Positions 24,751 to 34,071 of a stretch of DNA of 64,000 bases are shown here, in pieces. The position numbers and the translations under genes were made by a program. Location of the stretch: NCBI GenBank assembly GCA_021613535.1, contig CP075495.1, positions 11,718,001-11,782,000 on the forward strand, written 5' to 3'. The first letter of the stretch is position 1; the number at the start of each line of letters is the position of its first letter. The DNA comes from Adineta vaga (lineage: Eukaryota; Rotifera). The notes beneath the pieces were generated by a model, which was not told the origin of the DNA, searched no databases, and saw only the letters and a list, made by a program, of their open reading frames with translations.

Positions 24751-25523
24751 TTTGAATGTATTTAAATTAAAATCTGTTCAATCTATGTGTAAAGAAAGAA
24801 AATGAAAAAAGAAAAGAAACTAGTATATACACGCAATGGAATGAGTAAATGAAAGAAGAATCTTCTGTTTATTCCTCGATTTACCATTATAGTCCACCGT
24901 TGTCAGGATAACGACGGAGTGGTTAATTGTTGGTAACCTATTAAATACGAACTATCGTAAACTACTGACATCTATCGATAAAGTTATATTTTTCTCTTAG
25001 GTAGCTTATTATTTAGTAGAATTCAATTTTTCAAACTTGAAATTGTCTTCTACGACTTTAGTTCTATCAAATATTTCCTTTTAAAGATTGTAAGAATGTT
25101 TGATCAACATTATGTATTATTCTTTTGACGAAAAAAAACGTAACAATATGGTAAGCAGAAATGTATTTGAAGTATATATGAGTGCACTTTTGTTGTTCAT
25201 GAAAGTCTGTTATTTACATAATTTAACTTGTTCAATTCATTTGTTGAGTAGAAGTATTTAGTGTCCTGGTACGGATGCCTTTAGCTTTTAAACATAACAT
25301 TGTTATTCTTGTTCTTTTACTTCTTTTTTTAACATAAGAACGTGTGTATTGAGTGAAAGTGACGAAAGAAAAAGTAACCAAGACAATCTTATTTTTTCAT
25401 TCTTTTCTCACTTCTTTTTTCTTCTTCTTCTTCTTCTTCATCTTCTTCAGACATCAACAACGAACAGAAGCAGTTAGAAACAGAAACGAATTGATTACTG
25501 TAATAGCTACTGATTATTAGACA
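24751..25523. other. Intergenic, divergent promoters of CCT3 and the MORN gene
   Basis: AT-rich; a TTC/TCT pyrimidine run at 25410-25450 ends TTCTTCAG, an acceptor-like site 73 bp before the MORN start codon, possibly for a 5' UTR intron or spliced leader. No coding signal. Confidence 0.4.
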
Positions 25524-25997
25524 ATGGTTGATAATGAATCTTCGAAATCTCCAGTACCAAATCGTTCAATTTCATTTGTTCGAATAAATTCTTCGAAACA
25601 AACACGTTCAGATTCATTCATATTTCCTAATGGTGATCAGTATGTCGGAGAATATATTATTACCGATGAAGCTCATATAATGCGTCATGGTCAAGGTAAA
25701 CATACAAGTGCGGATCAACAACTTATATATGAAGGTACATGGAAACAAGATAAAATGCACGGGACAGGACGATTAATATATGGAAATGGAACAAGTTATG
25801 ATGGAGAATTTCAATCGAACTTTTTCGAAGGTTTAGGAACTTATACATGGCCTGATGGAGGACAATATACAGGCCTATGGAAAAAATCAAGACCGATAGG
25901 TAAAGCAGAATATATTGGACCAAAATTAGGTGTACCATTTGTTGGTATAGCGAATGGACAACAAGCACATATGCGGTATAAAGTGTCTTCTATGTAA
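25524..25997 (+). CDS. MORN-repeat protein, MORN2-like
   Basis: Single-exon gene for 157 residues. After a Ser-rich N-terminus (1-35) come MORN repeats: FPNGDQYVGEY (about 38), IYEGTWKQDKMHGTGRLIY (about 75), TSYDGEFQSNFFEGLGTYTW (about 95), and QYTGLWKKSRPIGKAEY (about 118), ending in a non-repeat tail. Repeat number and the FPNG opening resemble MORN2, which is linked to sperm/flagellar and LC3-phagocytosis roles in vertebrates; the exact orthology is uncertain because MORN repeats are found in many proteins. The ATG is preceded by a leader with no in-frame alternative nearby. Probably membrane-binding or scaffold. Confidence 0.8.
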   Translation: MVDNESSKSPVPNRSISFVRINSSKQTRSDSFIFPNGDQYVGEYIITDEAHIMRHGQGKHTSADQQLIYEGTWKQDKMHGTGRLIYGNGTSYDGEFQSNFFEGLGTYTWPDGGQYTGLWKKSRPIGKAEYIGPKLGVPFVGIANGQQAHMRYKVSSM

Positions 25998-26745
25998 AAA
26001 AAAAAGATGTTCTTTCATATCAACGAATATACAAACTCGGTGTAATAATAGATGTTATTGATTTTATTTTGTCTTCATATATAAATGAATTCATTTCTTA
26101 TTAATAATACGTTAATAAGAATGATATAATAACAGAGTAATTGAAAACTTATTGAAGCGATTACAAACATGCAATGATATAAATCATATAATTAAAGATT
26201 TGATTCTTCGCTTTATTAGTAATATATGTTTCTCTACTGATGTATAATTTAGCGATACTGCAAATAGAATCATCACTATTATTTGCGTAAAGACGAAAGT
26301 ATTGCTATTCTCTTGTGAATCTTTCTCTATGTCAAATGTCAGGATATCTTACTAGATGAGTACTGAACATTCGTTAAACAGAAGAGCGATATTTTATTTT
26401 GTATCAAAATTAACTAATTTTTTATCAACGAAAAATCTCTTTAAAAAATATTAACAACTACTTTTTATTTGTCATTTAGTGACCTCTTCTTCGGAGAAAG
26501 CGCTTTTGTAGAAGTTGCTCCTATGCAACGCATCGTATTGATGGTTGTAGGTTGGAGACAAACATCAGGAAGAGAAAAGACAGCTCGCCTGAATACAACA
26601 AGAGCGAATAGAAAAACGGAGCCTTACATAAATTTATTTATCTTGTTCATCTTATTTTTCTTTCTCATAGATTTTTAATCTTTCTTCTCCTTTTTTCGTC
26701 TTGATTTCATTGAATAAATATTGGTCATAATCAAAGGTATCAACT
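25998..26745. other. Intergenic between MORN2-like and ARL13-like genes
   Basis: AT-rich. A 69-codon frame (26469-26678) immediately upstream of the GTPase start lacks coding character and is probably 5' leader. Confidence 0.4.
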
Positions 26746-29700
26746 ATGGGATCTGCTTCGTGTAAAAATTCAAAATCAACTACGCCAACAACGAAAAATG
26801 AAGATAACAGGTAAGTTTTCAGAGATTATTTGCTTTTGATTACGAATAGAAATAATCAGACAATCGCTTCATACATGAATTCTAAGAAAGATACAATAGT
26901 TTTCATTCACTTAAGTTATAATCAATGATTAGTCAATATTAAATCGGTCATAAAAATCTTGCTATTTGTGAGAACTTCACCTCATCTTCGTCAATTGCTG
27001 ATAAAATTCTATTGATAATTTATTGATATTTATTTGACTACGTATACATATATATATATATATATATATATTCAATTGTTTCGCTTAGAAAAATCAAAAT
27101 CGGTGTATTTGGGCTTGATGATGCTGGTAATAGAATAATTCATTTAATATATTAACCCATGTTTTTTATTCATAGGTAAAACAACAGCAGTTAAGGCCAT
27201 TGAAGGAGGTATGGAGTATATATATATATATATAACTGTCTAAATATTTTTATATCTTCTTTTTTTCTTTATTTCTATAGCTCCAACCAAAGATGTTACT
27301 CCAACAATTGGTTCTAATATAGTAAAGGTACCGTATCCAACAGTAGGAAAGGGCAAAACAAAATCTCAGGAACGTATTGAAATGATTGATGTATGTGGTA
27401 AAGAAAATTTTCGTGAACGCTCATGGTCGACTTTTTATGATCAAATTCACGGTTTTATATTTGTAATGGATGCTAGCAATAAAAAACGTGTAACAGAAAA
27501 TAAAATGATATTAAATGAATTACTCGAAGATAACAAACTTCGAGATAAACCAATGCTTATGTAAGTAATATGATGAAATCATTTATCAATAAATAAATAT
27601 ATTTATATATGTGTGTGTGTTTCGTTCTATTTATTAGTTTGGCTAATAAACAAGATCAAAAGAATGCGATTAAATTTGAAGATCATCTCAAAGATAAACT
27701 TGACATTGAAGAGTTGAAAAGAAAACACAGAATTGTAATGAAAATATTATATTATGAAACTTGTTTCATCAAATTATGATTAATTTTTATGTTTATTTAA
27801 GGAATTTTGTGCAGCAATACCAAAAGATAAAAATAAAACGGATGAAGCAATTCGTCAAGGATTTTCTTGGTTAATAGGAGAAATAGAAAGTGACTATAAA
27901 AAATTAGATTCTCGTGTTAATAATACGAAAAATTCATCGCGACCAAAATCACCATCATCAGGAAGAAAATCTCGAAATCCGACGTATGATAAATTGTTAT
28001 TAAATTGTCTTTTCTAGTTCATACTTCTTTTTCATATAGACAATCTGATCAATCTGATGTCGATGACGATGTACTATGGTGCAAATATAAAGAAATCACT
28101 AACACCAAGCCATAAAACTCCAAATCATCGTTCGCCAAATACATCATTCAGATTACCACAATTAGATTCAAATAAAACGAAACGAAAATCGGGAGGTTAT
28201 GATACGTACAGTGATAATGATGATGATAAAGATTTTATGAATCGTACACGCTCACGTCCTAATATTTCTATACCAATATCAGATCGAATTGATCGTGATC
28301 ATTCGTTGACTCAATCATCTTTAGCAGCAACAAGTGGTTTTAATAAAAAGAAAAAACTTATTGGTGCTGGTAATGGTAATAATGATCTTTCAACTCATAG
28401 ATCCACTACCAGCGAAACAAAACCTTTTCGTTCAACGTATGAAACATTTCCTGATGACATACCATGGACATCATCATCAAATAAATCAACAAAACTCGAT
28501 AATACTTTAACACCAAAATCATATGTCAAGCAACCAATGATTAATGATCCATTAAAACGTAGTATGAGTCCTCTTGTACGTGATTTTAAATCTCATACCA
28601 GTACTTCTTTATCGAAACCTGAAAAAGATAGTGATGATGAAATTAATGATAAGTACAATACATTTCAAAAAGATAAGAATAAAGTAGGAAATTTTTCGAA
28701 TAACTCATCGATTGATTTGTATTTTAAATGCTAGTTCGCACCTACATCCTTCAATCGATTAAAAGATGATGACGATATTGGTCGAAAGACGACTGACACT
28801 TTTCGTTCTTCAAATTTTGGACCTGCACCGAGAGTAACATCAGTATCGCAGAAACCTTTCAAAATTGATGATAATAGTGATAATGAGTATGGTTATCCTA
28901 AAAAACCATCTGTTAACACAACAAAACGCTCTGATTATGATGACGATGATAGAAATAATAATAATAAAACCTACGATCGTTCATTAGATCGTTTTAAAGC
29001 AAATAATGATCGCTTTGCAACAACACCGAAACCATTATCACCAAAACCAACCAATCGATCAACAACTGATACAGATGATTATCTAGGAAGATTTTCAAAA
29101 CCAGTAACTCGATTTCCACGTGAAGATGATGATCATCGTTCAACATCCAATCAAAGTTCGGTACACAATCGAAATTTAATAAGAATAAAGATGACGACGA
29201 TGATGATGATGATGATGATGATAAATACAAACCGAAACCAGCTACAAGACATAAGTTAACTGATGATGAAGATGACCTTCCCTCATCGTCAACAAAATTT
29301 GATGCTCGTTCAAAATATGGTAATGATTATTCTACTTCATCGTTTTCAAAACCAGTAACACATTCGAAATTCGATGATAATGCTCGACCCTCTTCTCCAT
29401 ATCGATCGACAACATTGCCCAAGTATGGAGATGATAATAGATCAACTTCACTTACACGATTTAACAATGATACAAATCGCACTTTACCATCACCAAAAGC
29501 ACCATCTCATTCAAAATATAGTGACGATGTTGATGATCGCCCTTCATCACTTTCAAAAGGACAAATAATTCATTCGAAAAATGACAGCAATGTTGACAAT
29601 CGACGTACATCGACTTGGAAACCATCATCTCATTCAAGATATAGCGACGATGATGATGATTATCGATCTTCATCACTTTCTAAAGCACCATCTCGTTCAA

Positions 29701-30089
29701 ATTATGATGATGATGACGATGATCGTTCTGCACCACTTTCAAAAATACCGTCTCGTTCGAAACTTAACGAGGAGCATGATAATGATTATCGTTCATTTTC
29801 CTCGAAGAAACCATCTCGTCCAAATTATGAGGACGACGATGATGATCGTCGTGCACCACTTGCTAAAACATCATCTCGTCCAAATTACGACGACGATGAT
29901 GATGATGATGATCGTCATGTACCACTTGCTAAAACGGCATCTCGTTCAAGATACGATGACGATGATGATCTTCCATCATCTTCTTCAAAACCACCATCCT
30001 ATTCAACATTGAAAGGTGGACCAAGTAATGCTCGAATTGGTTCATCTACAACCGATCGATTTCGTACTAATCCATATTCAGACTATTAA
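26746..30089 (+). CDS. ARL13-type small GTPase with long Ser/Asp-rich tail (frame interrupted)
   Basis: Arf-like GTPase closest to ARL13B/ARL13A, ciliary-membrane proteins that serve as ARL3 exchange factors. It starts MGSASCK, giving a myristoylatable Gly2 and a possible palmitoylated Cys6. The G domain is carried by six short exons: P-loop GLDDAGKTT, effector APTKDVTPTIGS, switch II DVCGKENFRER (Lys where Arf proteins have catalytic Gln; ARL13 proteins also lack it), NKQD and a CAA G5-like motif. QGFSWLIGEIESDYKKLDSRV matches the end of the ARL13 G domain. A tail of about 650 codons is rich in Ser, Asp, Lys and Pro. The tail frame shifts at about 28070 (one extra base) and about 29140 (one missing, TCCAATCA). 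An in-frame TAG at 28732-28734 could be removed as a 51-nt GT-AG intron (28684-28734). No RVxP cilium-targeting motif is seen. Confidence 0.8.
27046..27070. repeat. (TA)n microsatellite in an ARL13-like intron
   Basis: About twelve TA units in the first intron; a further short TA run lies at 27216-27232 in the third intron. Confidence 0.8.
29490..30005 (+). repeat. Degenerate coding tandem repeat of about 20-25 codons
   Basis: Within the GTPase tail. Units run as Ser/Ala-Pro-Ser-Arg-Ser/Pro-x-Tyr, a run of five to eight Asp, Arg, two to three residues, Pro-Leu-Ala/Ser-Lys. At least six units are visible; the Asp runs are GAT/GAC tracts and vary in length, typical of replication slippage. The first units (29490-29690) are less regular than the last (29690-29990). 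Confidence 0.75.
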
Positions 30090-30699
30090 AACATGCCTTT
30101 TTTCTCTCAACAATACAGTGATATATTTTTCTTTATAAAGTCTAACATTGACTTTACATTCATCGGTATAAAAACCGACAAGTTCTTTATATTGCTTCTG
30201 TACGAAAAACTTTTGTTTTAAAATAAAATAAAAACTTTATCATTGTTCATTAATATTTGTTCTTCTAATATAGATTCCTCTTTTTCTGGATGATATTTAT
30301 TGACCTCCGGAAAACAGAAATAATTGATATGATACGTCTGTGAATAAGGGTGTGGGTGTGAAAGGAAGAGACTATCGATATCTATTCTCAAAGATTTCCT
30401 TTTATTATTGAACTTGTGTTGAATATCACGTGCAGAAATATCCTTTCTTGAAATGAATTCTTCTGTGAAACTAAAAATATTACTAACGAAAAGTACGTAT
30501 CTTGAGAGTATACAGAAACTCATATTTATACGCAGCAGACGAAAATCCACTCAACACATACATGGACGCCATCTTTCTGTATCAACTATAACTATTCACT
30601 ATTGTTTAAATTGTCACACTTCATTCGTTTTCAATAACAAACTGCTTCTTGTAACAAATAAAATATATTCTAAACCTTGTCTATTCAACAATCTTTTGT
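30090..30699. other. Intergenic with a G-rich tract
   Basis: 3' flank of the GTPase. Contains GGGTGTGGGTGTG at 30348-30360 (telomere-like, see findings). A minus-strand frame at 30218-30550 is open over this tract but lacks domain features. Confidence 0.4.
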
Positions 30700-30855
30700 A
30701 TGGACTCTAAAAAGAATATATACACATTTTCAACATTACCTATCGAATTCGTCTATCGAATTTTGGATCATCTGACTGATTTTACACTATTCTATTCAAC
30801 GCAAAATGTTTGCAAACGTTTTAATCAAATTCTTAACATTTATCATCGATATCAC
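30700..30855 (+). pseudogene. F-box domain exon, probably of a decayed F-box gene
   Basis: The ATG at 30700 opens MDSKKNIYTF, then TLPIEFVYRILDHLTD and QNVCKRFNQILNIYHRYH, an F-box (SCF substrate-adaptor) domain in the form common in bdelloid F-box families. A canonical donor GTAAGT follows at 30856. The frame also reads through the donor to a stop at 30996, without recognisable domain. No convincing next exon of the expected kind follows; the two repeat exons at 31.5 kb may be relics of the same gene. It could also be a short functional F-box protein. Confidence 0.6.
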
Positions 30856-31510
30856 GTAAGTTTGCTATGTGCTTCATTTATTTTCTCGTCTGTTCAAGCA
30901 CACATGAGCTTCATAATCTCTAACTTAATGAGTTTACTCAAAGAAAAAACAAATTTCATAATTCCGAAGCAATTTCCCCGAGTGAATCAATCATAACGTT
31001 GACTCATGTCATTAGAAGCAATCCTCCCTTTCACCTGTTATTTTCTATCCACGCACTTATGTGCTGAACAAGAATAAAACCGCACAATTATAAAACACCT
31101 TTCCCATTTCAAACAAATCTCTCTATTGTAATTCCAAAACAATGCAACAACTATCTTAGAAACCCAGCCAATAAAATAAAGTGAACTGTTTTAAATTGTC
31201 CCACGACTCAATACTATCCCTCGCAAACCATCTGTAAAAATAATAATCCTAAACCATTTTATATAAATAAGTATCACTACCTTGAGTACAGTGGTCACCC
31301 TACTCATCCGACGATTCGAACATTAAATCAGTGATAATCCATCGAGCAACGATTTTTCTTTTCACCTAATCAACTAAAATCAAGCACTTTCTGAACATAT
31401 TCACACACCACCGCCACAACTCTTGTATAATGCTATTTCTAGTTGAAAAACCTTACGTTAAAGTTTCGATTGCCCTACGTATATTTTCGAAATAAATATT
31501 CTATACATAG
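30856..31510. other. Between F-box and LRR exons
   Basis: No repeat or domain is readable in any frame; likely intron or decayed coding sequence of the F-box/LRR gene. Confidence 0.35.
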
Positions 31511-31594
31511 ACACTAACCAAAATAAGTCTCCTGGACAATCGAATCGGCAAACAAGAGGTACAACGTATTGGAGTTGCCTTGCGAACAAACGCG
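31511..31594 (+). pseudogene. Leucine-rich-repeat exon A (relic)
   Basis: An exon of exactly 84 nt between TATACATAG and GTAATATT. It encodes one 28-residue ribonuclease-inhibitor-type repeat: TLTKISLLDNRIG, then an amphipathic helix ending VALRTNA. One repeat per phase-0 exon fits NLR/RI-like LRR genes. It is on the same strand as, and 0.65 kb from, the F-box exon. Confidence 0.7.
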
Positions 31595-31651
31595 GTAATA
31601 TTCATTCGCTCTTCACTTAATTGACACATCCGCACTCTCTCTCCTCTGTAG

Positions 31652-31732
31652 ACACTCACCACACTGAATCTCATGAACAATAAAATCGGCGAACAAGGAG
31701 CTGAATATCTCCGAAATCTTTTAGGGAACAGG
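31652..31732 (+). pseudogene. Leucine-rich-repeat exon B (relic)
   Basis: Bounded by CTCTGTAG and GTAATATT, and encodes TLTTLNLMNNKIGEQGAEYL followed by RNLLGNR, 27 residues, one short of the 28 in exon A. It has the same donor as exon A, suggesting exon-intron unit duplication. No further repeats are visible downstream, so the gene is truncated. Confidence 0.7.
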
Positions 31733-32426
31733 GTAATATTGTAGTTTAGGCTCATGGAACATTGTTTTGTAGTGCTTTTTTCCGGAGATTCTTTTTAGAA
31801 CAAACTGATGGGGAGAAAAATGAATACACTATGTGTTTGAAATCGTGTTATTCATATGAGAACGCGTGGATTTTTTTAAACTCATGATTTCTGACTGTGA
31901 GAGATGGGTTTTTCATCTCAGCTTTTGATTTTTGTATATCCGAGAAAGCGAAATTGTGTGTTGGAAATGCACTATAATTTATCAGTTAGGTAAGAAGTTT
32001 GATGGGTGTCATATCTTATCTTCTGAAAAATTTTGTATAATGCAAAGGGTATGAGGAAGAAGGACAACCGTCGGTATATCTTATAAGCCTTTTAATGGGT
32101 CCGCTGCACTCATTTCGATGGCTGATCTATTGGGAACGACTGGGAAATTATTTCTTAAAGATTATGTTTTGATTTAAAGCATAGCAAAGCATACTTCCGA
32201 ACTTTAATTTGAATATTTCTCATAGTAGAGAGTTTAGTTCAAGGTCGGAATGCGTCACAAATCGTTAATATATTTGTAACGGTAGAGAGTTGGGGTTGTT
32301 GTGAAGATAAAGAGGATGACGAGTTCTACAACTTCATTTAATTGCTTTTTGGATTTGCTGTTTGATGTCTAATAATAGAAAGACGTTTTGTATTCGTACA
32401 TCTTTCAACATAAAAAAGAAACTTTT

Positions 32427-32533
32427 ACCCCGGTCAACCACCAATTCGATATCCGATCCGATCCGAGTATGAGATTGGTGGACCTGGGTGTGCGTATTCG
32501 TTTATTGGGAACTCATGCCCACACCGTCAGGTA
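32427..32533. repeat. GC-rich nested inverted repeat
   Basis: ACCCCGGTCAACCACCAAT pairs imperfectly with ATTGGTGGACCTGGGT (arms 32427-32445 and 32474-32489). A second pairing links ACCTGGGTGTG to CCCACACCGTCAGGT. The loop has three overlapping ATCCG units. It stands out from its AT-rich surroundings; perhaps a small non-autonomous element or structured remnant. Confidence 0.55.
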
Positions 32534-32865
32534 AAGATCATGAAAACAATAAGCGTTTTTTTGTATTCGCCTACATAATGGCATCAATGTGAAATATATT
32601 TTTATCGAAACATTTGCAGCAAATATACAACATCCCAAATAAGTAATAAATAAAAACAATAAATTTATTTCATTTTTTGAAAAATTAATTTGTGAACAAA
32701 CTTATGCCTAATATAACTTATAATGAGATGTTAATACAATAAATGATGAAGATATTTATAATTTGGAGAAAGGATAATAGCGGAGAATATCCTACTTCAA
32801 AGTAAATTTCATGTTATTCTTAATAAAAAAAACAATGTTGAAAATCGTTATTTGAAGAAGGGAAT

Positions 32866-32931
32866 CTTGAGGGTGAATGTGAATGTTGGATAGATGCATT
32901 ACTCACACTCACACTCACACCCACCCTTAAG
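32866..32931. repeat. Imperfect hairpin with CACACTC/GGGTG arms
   Basis: Left arm CTTGAGGGTGAATGTGAATG and right arm CACTCACACCCACCCTTAAG are imperfect reverse complements around a short AT-rich loop. A similar outline (CTTGAGG...CACACCCAC...TTTAAG) recurs at 34601-34686. Confidence 0.55.
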
Positions 32932-33099
32932 TCACATAAACAGAAAGCTAGATCCTTTTCAGCAAAAAAACTAACATTCTATTAGACAACTCATGACTAT
33001 TCTATGATAATATTGAACATAAGAGAATAAATAAAATATATGATCTTTGTCTACTAACTTCTTTATAAAAATAATCAATCTATATATATGAATATATTT

Positions 33100-34071
33100 T
33101 TAACTATTTGGTTCAATATATGTTCGTAGACGAGCAGTAACTTGTCGTAATCGTTGTTCAAAATAATTATTACATTTGAATAAGTTTTTTAGTTCTTCTC
33201 GATAAATACTTCCAGAAAGAAAATAAAGAAATGTTGCGAATACATAAGTACCTTGTTGCCAAAGAAGAGTTATACTTCGAATACTATTAATAAATGTTGT
33301 ATTCATTGAAGGTATAAACGTTGTTAAAATATAAGTAACTGCTGCTGGGATAGAAAAGAAAACATATGCAGCTACTTGAATTATTAATATTCGAGTTAAC
33401 TGACTATCTGTTCGACGACGACGAGAATTGATTTGATTTATTGGTGCTACACGACGTAATTGATTTTGAATATTATGAATTGTTAATAGACCAAATATGG
33501 TCATAGCTAATGGTGATAAGAGATAATAAATAACAATACGACTAGATAAATAGATCATAATAATCGGTGATGATAATTGTGCACATCGATTGGTTGTATA
33601 GTTCCAATAATAAATAATAATAAATGGACATATATAAATAAGAGTTAAAATAGTAATGATAATAATCAATCTTTGTGCTTTTTGAATATTGCTGAAACTT
33701 CGTACAGATACTGAAGAAGAACTAGCAAAAAATCGATCAAGTGAAGCACATACTAACATTAAAGTCGAAATTAATGATGATGAATAAATAATAAATAACA
33801 TAATTCGACATCCAAATGGTGTTGTAACTGCTGTTATACCAAAACGATACTGAAGAAAAAAAACCATAGGTGAAACACTCATATAAATAATAGTAGCAGT
33901 TGTTAATGCAAGAAAATAATATGTACATGGAGATGATCGAAGTTTTCGACGAGAAAGAATAATAATATTAACTATATTTGTAATTAACGTTATTCCCATT
34001 ATAGTTGGTGAAATATAAGTGTAAGCTATACCAAGATCAATATTCAACTTATTTGATATAGTAGTATTCAT
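33100..34071 (-). CDS. Rhodopsin-class GPCR (peptide-receptor-like), single exon
   Basis: 323 residues without introns. Seven hydrophobic helices at about residues 17-39, 50-72, 90-112, 134-154, 175-198, 226-250 and 264-290. Cys87 at the start of helix 3 and a Cys in the second extracellular loop (NRCAQL) give the usual disulphide. The helix 3 end is LDRFFAS, a DRF variant of DRY. The basic third loop RRRRTDSQLTR precedes helix 6. The helix 7 NPxxY is not conserved; FLYFLSGSIYREEL occupies its place and leads into helix 8 and a short tail. N-glycosylation sites NTT lie near the N-terminus. It resembles the orphan, FMRFamide/neuropeptide-like receptors expanded in rotifers. Ligand unknown. It lies alone in a gene-poor stretch. 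Confidence 0.85.
   Translation of the reverse strand: MNTTISNKLNIDLGIAYTYISPTIMGITLITNIVNIIILSRRKLRSSPCTYYFLALTTATIIYMSVSPMVFFLQYRFGITAVTTPFGCRIMLFIIYSSSLISTLMLVCASLDRFFASSSSVSVRSFSNIQKAQRLIIIITILTLIYICPFIIIYYWNYTTNRCAQLSSPIIMIYLSSRIVIYYLLSPLAMTIFGLLTIHNIQNQLRRVAPINQINSRRRRTDSQLTRILIIQVAAYVFFSIPAAVTYILTTFIPSMNTTFINSIRSITLLWQQGTYVFATFLYFLSGSIYREELKNLFKCNNYFEQRLRQVTARLRTYIEPNS

Larger units (their letters stand above)
31733..33099. other. Gene-free stretch with inverted repeats
   Basis: No coding signal. Holds a GC-richer inverted-repeat island (32427-32533) and a G/C-armed hairpin (32866-32931), listed separately. Confidence 0.45.

Noticed and set aside
26469-26678. 69-codon frame just upstream of the ARL13-like gene
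   Set aside because: Starts without a proper context, ends in a Phe/Leu run, and probably is 5' leader.
30218-30550. 110-codon minus-strand frame next to the GTPase gene
   Set aside because: No domain, no splice or poly(A) context, and part of it is just the translation of the G-rich tract; composition looks like flank.
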